NCBI GenBank assembly: GCA_037439945.1
Contig: JBBIVA010000130.1
Span: 1-10,295, forward strand
Length of the DNA stretch: 10,295 nucleotides
Direction of reading: 5' to 3'
Source: CALEUX01 sp037439945
GTDB taxonomy: Bacteria > Bacteroidota > Bacteroidia > Bacteroidales > Marinilabiliaceae
This document shows positions 6,652-10,295 of this stretch, piece by piece (position 1 is the stretch's first letter; every line of letters starts with the position of its first letter). Below the pieces are notes generated by a model. The model did no database searches, had not been told where the DNA came from, and was given only the letters and a program-made list of their open reading frames with translations. Both the position numbers and the translations under genes were made by a program.

Positions 6652-7968
6652 TTAATTAGTATTGAAAATGAATTTGAAAGTAGTACCGCTTTCCTTATTT
6701 GATTCAACTTTAATATCAATAGAATGAAAATCAGCAATTGATTTTGTTATAGCCAAACCAATTCCGGTTCCTTTATCGTCAGCTGAATTCTTTTTTTTAA
6801 ATCTCATAAACAGGTTTTCCATCTGTTCGGGGTTAATTCCGGTTCCATTATCGGCAATAGTTACAAAAAGTTGGTTCTCACCAGTTGATGTTATAATTTT
6901 TACAACGCCATCATTAACAATATTTTTTATTGCATTGTTTATAACATTATAGAACATAATGAACATTAAAGATTGGTTTATTCCTTCCAGTTTTACCTCA
7001 TCATTAAAGATTTTTTCAATTTTCACGCCCATATCTTCAGCTAATGGCAACAACTCATCTGTTATTGACGTTAATAACTGATTTATGCCAATATTGTCAG
7101 AGCTTGAGTATTGCCTGCTTTCGACACGGGCAATCAGCAAAAACGCATTAACCAATGTTTTTAACCTATAAAGGGTTGATAGTGCCTCCTCAAATTTTGC
7201 TAAAATATGGTTGTCAAAATCATTGTTGTTAACCAGGTTTTCCAGGTTTCCCCTTAATATTGAAATTGGGGTTAGAAGTTCATGCGATATATTTTCTGTT
7301 ATTTCTTTTTCCTTTTTAAACAGAGCATCTGTTTTTTCCATTAACTCAATTAGGGTGGCATCAAGTGTTACAAAATCGTATGTTGATGTTTTAACAGGTG
7401 TACGATTGAAAGATGAGGGGTCTGAAGAGTTTTTAATTTTGCTTATAATTAAATCCAATGGCCAAATAAGAGTCCTGGTATATACCAGTTCGAAAAGTGA
7501 TGACAGAACCAAAAATGCGATAAGAAAGATCAGGATAATCTTTCTTATATTGTTTTCAGTTATTGAAATACTGGCAAGGCTTTTACCAATTTCAAGCAGG
7601 TATGGTTCACCGTCAACTTTAAAAGAATAGTTTAATACCCTATAAGCAATAATTTCACCTTCAATTTTTCGTTGTGTTATTTCAATAAAGTTCCATGTTT
7701 CATTAACCTCCCTTTTTTCTAAACTTATGAATTCTTCCTTTAAGATATTATAGCTGCCAAATGAAGTTGTTGAATCGGTTAATAAAAAAGGAGCAACCCC
7801 AATTTCTGAAATAAGGTCAAAAAAAAGTTCTCTTTTTTCAATTAGTTCATCATCGGTTTGATATATGTTAATTCGCTCTGATATAAAGGGTAAAAGTAAT
7901 AGGAATACGCCGACAAAAATTAACTTAAATAGTAGGTTTGCAATTGCCAGTTTATACCTGAGTCTCAT
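6652..7968 (-). CDS. Membrane sensor histidine kinase
   Basis: This is a 438-residue two-component sensor kinase. TM1 lies at about 10-30 and TM2 at about 143-163; the periplasmic sensor part between them (about 110 residues) has no family I recognise. A HAMP-like linker follows (Pro170, about 164-215). The HisKA dimerisation helix carries ENISHELLTP with phosphoacceptor His229. The ATPase domain has the N box FYNVINNAIKN (about 339-349), G1 DNGTGI (373-378), F box LFMRF (386-390) and G2 DKGTGIGLAI (398-407), so all catalytic motifs are intact. It lies 41 nt after the response regulator and is the last gene of the apparent four-gene operon. The partner is almost certainly the adjacent regulator. 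The signal is unknown; the operon's own secreted and outer-membrane products suggest envelope sensing, which is inference. Confidence 0.95.
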   Translation of the reverse strand: MRLRYKLAIANLLFKLIFVGVFLLLLPFISERINIYQTDDELIEKRELFFDLISEIGVAPFLLTDSTTSFGSYNILKEEFISLEKREVNETWNFIEITQRKIEGEIIAYRVLNYSFKVDGEPYLLEIGKSLASISITENNIRKIILIFLIAFLVLSSLFELVYTRTLIWPLDLIISKIKNSSDPSSFNRTPVKTSTYDFVTLDATLIELMEKTDALFKKEKEITENISHELLTPISILRGNLENLVNNNDFDNHILAKFEEALSTLYRLKTLVNAFLLIARVESRQYSSSDNIGINQLLTSITDELLPLAEDMGVKIEKIFNDEVKLEGINQSLMFIMFYNVINNAIKNIVNDGVVKIITSTGENQLFVTIADNGTGINPEQMENLFMRFKKKNSADDKGTGIGLAITKSIADFHSIDIKVESNKESGTTFKFIFNTN

Positions 7969-8009
7969 TTTTTAATAATTGTATAAATTATTACTGGTAC
8001 GGCTACCTG

Positions 8010-8687
8010 TTAAACTTCAGTTATTTTATACCCCACACCGCGAACTGTTGTTAGCCATTCTGCTGGGGCGTATTCACTAAGTTTTTTACGAAGATTTTTT
8101 ATATGAACATCAATGAAATTACTGTCATATTGGTCATCGAGGGTGTTTCCCCAAATATGTTCATAAAGTTGAATTCGTGAAAGCACTTTATTCTTATGTA
8201 ATAATAAATATTCAAGTAAATCGTATTGTCTTTTGGTCAAATCCACATCTTTCCCTTTACTGGTAACTTTGCGTGCTTTAATTTCAACAATGAAATCGCC
8301 AATTTCTATATCAGATGTGTTAATCTGGAATTTTCTACGGGCCACAGCCTGCATTCGTGAATGTAACTCAATCAGGGCAAATGGCTTGGCAAGGTAATCG
8401 TCGGCTCCTAAGTCAAGGCCTTTAACCTTATCTTCAACGGCACCTCTTGCTGTTATAACAATAATGGCTGCTTCTGGGGCATGTTTTTTTGTTTCTTTGA
8501 TTAAGTCAAGCCCTTCATAATCAGGCAGCCCCAGGTCGAGTAATATAAAGTCGTATAGGTTAACTGCGATCATTTCGGAAGCCTCATTACCAGTAAATGC
8601 CACATCGCAAATTATATTTTCCTTTCGCAGATATCCTGCAATTTCAAGGGCCAAAGATTTTTCATCTTCAATAATAAGGGCATTCAT
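8010..8687 (-). CDS. OmpR/PhoB-family response regulator
   Basis: This 225-residue DNA-binding response regulator is the cognate partner of the kinase that follows. The receiver domain (1-118) has the acidic pair Glu7-Asp8, phosphoacceptor Asp51 in FILLDLGLPD, Thr79 in VITARG and Lys101 in LAKPF, so phosphotransfer residues are complete. The C-terminal winged-helix domain (about 128-224) has LTKRQYDLLEYLL, the recognition-helix region FIDVHIKNLRKKL (191-203) and the wing signature VRGVGYKI (215-222). Length is usual for the family. It lies 36 nt after the outer-membrane protein gene and 41 nt before the kinase gene. Autoregulation of the operon is common in the family, but no repeated binding site could be identified upstream of the first gene. 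Confidence 0.96.
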   Translation of the reverse strand: MNALIIEDEKSLALEIAGYLRKENIICDVAFTGNEASEMIAVNLYDFILLDLGLPDYEGLDLIKETKKHAPEAAIIVITARGAVEDKVKGLDLGADDYLAKPFALIELHSRMQAVARRKFQINTSDIEIGDFIVEIKARKVTSKGKDVDLTKRQYDLLEYLLLHKNKVLSRIQLYEHIWGNTLDDQYDSNFIDVHIKNLRKKLSEYAPAEWLTTVRGVGYKITEV

Positions 8688-8723
8688 TGTATATTAATCT
8701 GTTTATATTATTATCTGTTACTT

Positions 8724-9578
8724 TTATATTATTTTTAAGAAGGCATTAAAAAAAAACAAAAACCCGTCATTTTCCGGAAAATCAGGGTCTTTATGTATGG
8801 GGATATGATATAATGGCTCAAATTCAAAAGTGAAATTTCCGATATTAAAAGACACCGGAACGGAAACTTCCAAATCCATAAGGCCAAAAGATGTTAAATA
8901 ATAAGTTACGAGTTCCCGTCCCGGCTGACCATCAGCCCATCCATCCCTAATGTATTTATAATGCTTATAATACCTGTTACCGTATAGCAAATTAAAAGCA
9001 GGTTCAAATGAAAAATAAGCCTTTCCTTTAAAAAAATATGGAGTAGAAAAATAGTGTGAATTAGTAACCTGAAAATATGATGTTGATTCCCTGTTTAACA
9101 TTGTACTGAAAACGGCCTGTGTATAAAGTAGTCTCCAGTCAAGTCCCAGCGAAAGGGTTAAATAAGTAAAATCACCGAAAAACTCATCCTTTAGCTTATT
9201 TGCCGTAAAATATTGAGAAAGGCTCAACCCGGTATCAAAATAGGAGTTAAACGAATGATTAAATCCGAGTGATAAATCATAAAAGGCAAACGTTGGTGTA
9301 ATACCCGGCAAATTGTAAAAAACTGCTGAGACCGACCATTTGTTTTTATAAACGTAAAGTAAATCAGATGATAAATATGCCTGGTTTCCGGATAAAGATA
9401 CACCTGATAAGAGTATGTTACTTCCATACCCAAATCCTGAAAACAGTGAATGTTTTGATTTCGGGTTATCAATGGTTAATGAATCTCCGCCTGCCGGATT
9501 ACCATCCGATGAAAAAGTATTAATGGCCGGGAAGAAACTGAAATAAACAGAGAAAAAGAGTATTAAAAGGTTCCTCAT
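8724..9578 (-). CDS. Exported protein, probable outer-membrane beta-barrel
   Basis: I cannot name a family for this 284-residue protein. A signal peptide covers about 1-23 (MRNLLILFFSVYFSFFPAIN, then TFSS). After a short polar linker, residues 45-284 show repeated alternation of aromatic or hydrophobic and polar residues with Gly-rich and Asn-rich turns, for example SDLLYVYKNKWSVSAVFYNL, FYDLSLGFNHSFNSYFDTGL and MDLEVSVPVSFNIGNFTFEF. Aromatics are very abundant and there is no later helical membrane segment, which fits an outer-membrane beta-barrel of about 10-12 strands. The C-terminus is hydrophobic (FFFNAFLKII) but does not end in the classical Phe. It lies between the Arg/Pro-rich secreted protein (27 nt) and the response regulator (36 nt), suggesting it is a sensor component or controlled target of the two-component system. 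Confidence 0.8.
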   Translation of the reverse strand: MRNLLILFFSVYFSFFPAINTFSSDGNPAGGDSLTIDNPKSKHSLFSGFGYGSNILLSGVSLSGNQAYLSSDLLYVYKNKWSVSAVFYNLPGITPTFAFYDLSLGFNHSFNSYFDTGLSLSQYFTANKLKDEFFGDFTYLTLSLGLDWRLLYTQAVFSTMLNRESTSYFQVTNSHYFSTPYFFKGKAYFSFEPAFNLLYGNRYYKHYKYIRDGWADGQPGRELVTYYLTSFGLMDLEVSVPVSFNIGNFTFEFEPLYHIPIHKDPDFPENDGFLFFFNAFLKII

Positions 9579-9605
9579 GTTTAAAAGGTAAGATGTGAAA
9601 ATTGC

Positions 9606-9956
9606 TTAACGGGTTCTGCCGGGGCGCCGGGCACCTGCACCCGCCGGTCTTCCTGCTCCGGTGGGCCTTCCTGCGCCTGCCGGTCGTTCAATGTCAGGTC
9701 GTCGCGCCTGATTCCCCCTTTTTAAATCAGGCCTTGCTCCTTTCACCTCTTTAACTGGATGATTCTCTTTTTTGCGATCAACATCGTTTTTTGGGCGGTT
9801 TGGATATGCCTTCTGATCGCTACCCTTTGGTGGTTCAGTTTTTACTTCTTTTGGATCTGGTTTTAGGGTTTTATTTTCCTGCCCGTTAATAAAGCAATTC
9901 ACAAAAACCAAAAACCAAAAAACCAATGTAATCCTGTATATAAATTTAAATATCAT
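9606..9956 (-). CDS. Small secreted Arg/Pro/Gly-rich protein with RP(A/T)GAG repeats
   Basis: I do not recognise a family for this 116-residue low-complexity protein. A hydrophobic N-terminus covers about 5-24, with a likely cut at Gly25-Gln26. Residues 27-74 are rich in Lys, Pro, Asp and Glu and are probably disordered. Residues 75-116 are strongly basic, with 11 Arg by my count, and contain RPAGAG, RPTGAG and RPAGAG in a row (91-108), ending ARRPGRTR. There is no cysteine after the signal region. It is the first gene of the apparent operon with the beta-barrel protein, response regulator and kinase. A run of ten A on the minus strand (9983-9974) lies 18-27 nt before the start; A-rich leaders are usual in Bacteroidota, which lack strong Shine-Dalgarno sites. 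The last third is about 75% G+C, unlike its surroundings. Confidence 0.75.
   Translation of the reverse strand: MIFKFIYRITLVFWFLVFVNCFINGQENKTLKPDPKEVKTEPPKGSDQKAYPNRPKNDVDRKKENHPVKEVKGARPDLKRGNQARRPDIERPAGAGRPTGAGRPAGAGARRPGRTR
9633..9686 (-). repeat. Three 18-bp coding repeats for RP(A/T)GAG
   Basis: Three adjacent six-codon units encode RPAGAG, RPTGAG and RPAGAG (residues 91-108). They sit in a patch where I count 60 G or C among 80 bases (9611-9690), far above the AT-rich surroundings. Because the units are in frame and nearly alike, their number could vary between strains. Confidence 0.85.
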
Positions 9957-10069
9957 GAGTATATGGATTTATATTTTTTTTTTGGAAATATTGTCAATAC
10001 AAGCCCGATAAATCAATTTCAGTTTTGCGCATTTATTTATGTTTGCCATGCTCATTATTTATCAAATAG

Positions 10070-10077
10070 CAAAATTA
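10070..10077 (-). promoter_or_regulatory. Possible -7 box of the four-gene operon
   Basis: On the minus strand this reads TAATTTTG, matching TAnnTTTG. It lies 113 nt before the start of the Arg/Pro/Gly-rich gene. No -33 TTTG box was found at the expected distance, and the match is short, so this is only a candidate. Confidence 0.35.
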
Positions 10078-10199
10078 GGTAATAAACTATGAAGATTTGA
10101 TGAATTTACGGAGTATGATTTTGTTATAGTTTATATTGAACACTTACTTAACTTAAATTACTTCAATCATAGGTAAATTTAATTAGAAAAAAATGTTCA

Positions 10200-10227
10200 A
10201 ACCAAAAAGCTATGGAGTTTTTTGGTT
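10200..10227 (-). terminator. Strong hairpin, possible terminator of a gene to the right
   Basis: AACCAAAAAGCT (10200-10211) pairs with AGTTTTTTGGTT (10216-10227) over 12 positions, with one G-T pair and an ATGG loop. On the minus strand it is followed by TGAACA and then seven T, which would suit a terminator for a minus-strand gene beyond the window. The stem is mostly A-T, so strength is uncertain. Confidence 0.4.
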
Positions 10228-10242
10228 AAATAACATTATAAA

Positions 10243-10288
10243 CCCGGATTAGTCATTATAAAGGCAATGAACTAATGACTTAGCCGGG
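10243..10288. repeat. Long imperfect palindrome at the window edge
   Basis: CCCGGATTAGTCATTA (10243-10258) and TAATGACTTAGCCGGG (10273-10288) are inverted copies matching at 14 of 16 positions, with a 14-nt loop. An outer pair, GGTTAA (10224-10229) and TTAACC (10290-10295), extends the symmetry to the last base of the window. CATTATAAA also occurs twice, 20 bp apart (10234 and 10254). It could be an extragenic palindromic repeat or the end of a small non-coding mobile element. Confidence 0.55.
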
Positions 10289-10295
10289 ATTAACC

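Larger units (their letters stand above)
9957..10295. other. Intergenic right edge with two hairpins and no supported gene
   Basis: This 339-bp stretch has no ORF I can support. It contains the leader of the four-gene operon, a possible -7 box (10070-10077), a 9-bp inverted repeat ATAAACTAT/ATAGTTTAT (10082-10090 and 10126-10134), a 12-bp stem hairpin (10200-10227) and a long imperfect palindrome (10243-10288). The next gene lies beyond the window. Confidence 0.6.

Noticed and set aside
7211..7630. Plus-strand ORF of 139 codons
   Set aside because: It is entirely antisense to the HAMP, HisKA and second membrane region of an intact histidine kinase.
9224..9472. Minus-strand ORF of 82 codons in another frame of the probable beta-barrel gene
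   Set aside because: It overlaps the longer frame, which has a signal peptide and beta-strand periodicity; this one has neither.

Overview
The window reads as chromosomal DNA of a Bacteroidota bacterium, probably within or near Bacteroidales/Marinilabiliales. The genus cannot be read from the sequence. The evidence is the AT-rich composition, no obvious Shine-Dalgarno motifs before the starts, TAnnTTTG-type -7 promoter boxes, a DUF4382 lipoprotein, SPOR-like repeats of the 'VQIAASR...GWYKY...VKGAFIVVY' type, and a Wza/Wzc pair of Bacteroidota style. It is a draft assembly: a run of exactly 100 Ns (3419-3518) is flanked by the same 55-bp sequence on both sides, so the gap is very probably an artefact. 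All nine convincing genes lie on the minus strand, so transcription runs right to left.

Region A (1-3785) is an exopolysaccharide/capsule export pair. A Wza-like outer-membrane lipoprotein (2607-3383) is followed after 43 nt by a Wzc-like polysaccharide co-polymerase/BY-kinase (194-2563). The kinase ends in eight consecutive Gly-Tyr dipeptides, its likely autophosphorylation tail. The leader of the pair contains the N gap and a small inverted repeat.

Region B (3786-6360) carries three exported proteins. These are a periplasmic protein with two tandem SPOR-like domains (3786-4751), a DUF4382 lipoprotein (4953-5846) closed by a clear intrinsic terminator, and a small Arg-rich secreted protein (5947-6360). 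The first and third have an identical 14-bp promoter segment containing the -7 box TACTTTTG.

Region C (6652-9956) looks like one four-gene operon with gaps of 27, 36 and 41 nt. In transcription order it has a secreted Arg/Pro/Gly-rich protein with RP(A/T)GAG repeats, an exported probable beta-barrel protein, an OmpR/PhoB-type response regulator and a membrane histidine kinase. With the second Arg-rich secreted protein just downstream, this is the most interesting part of the window: a two-component system apparently packaged with its own envelope and secreted components.

The right edge (9957-10295) has no gene I can support. It holds two strong hairpins, one of which may belong to a larger palindromic repeat cut by the window end. 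No tRNA, rRNA, CRISPR array, transposase or integrase was seen.
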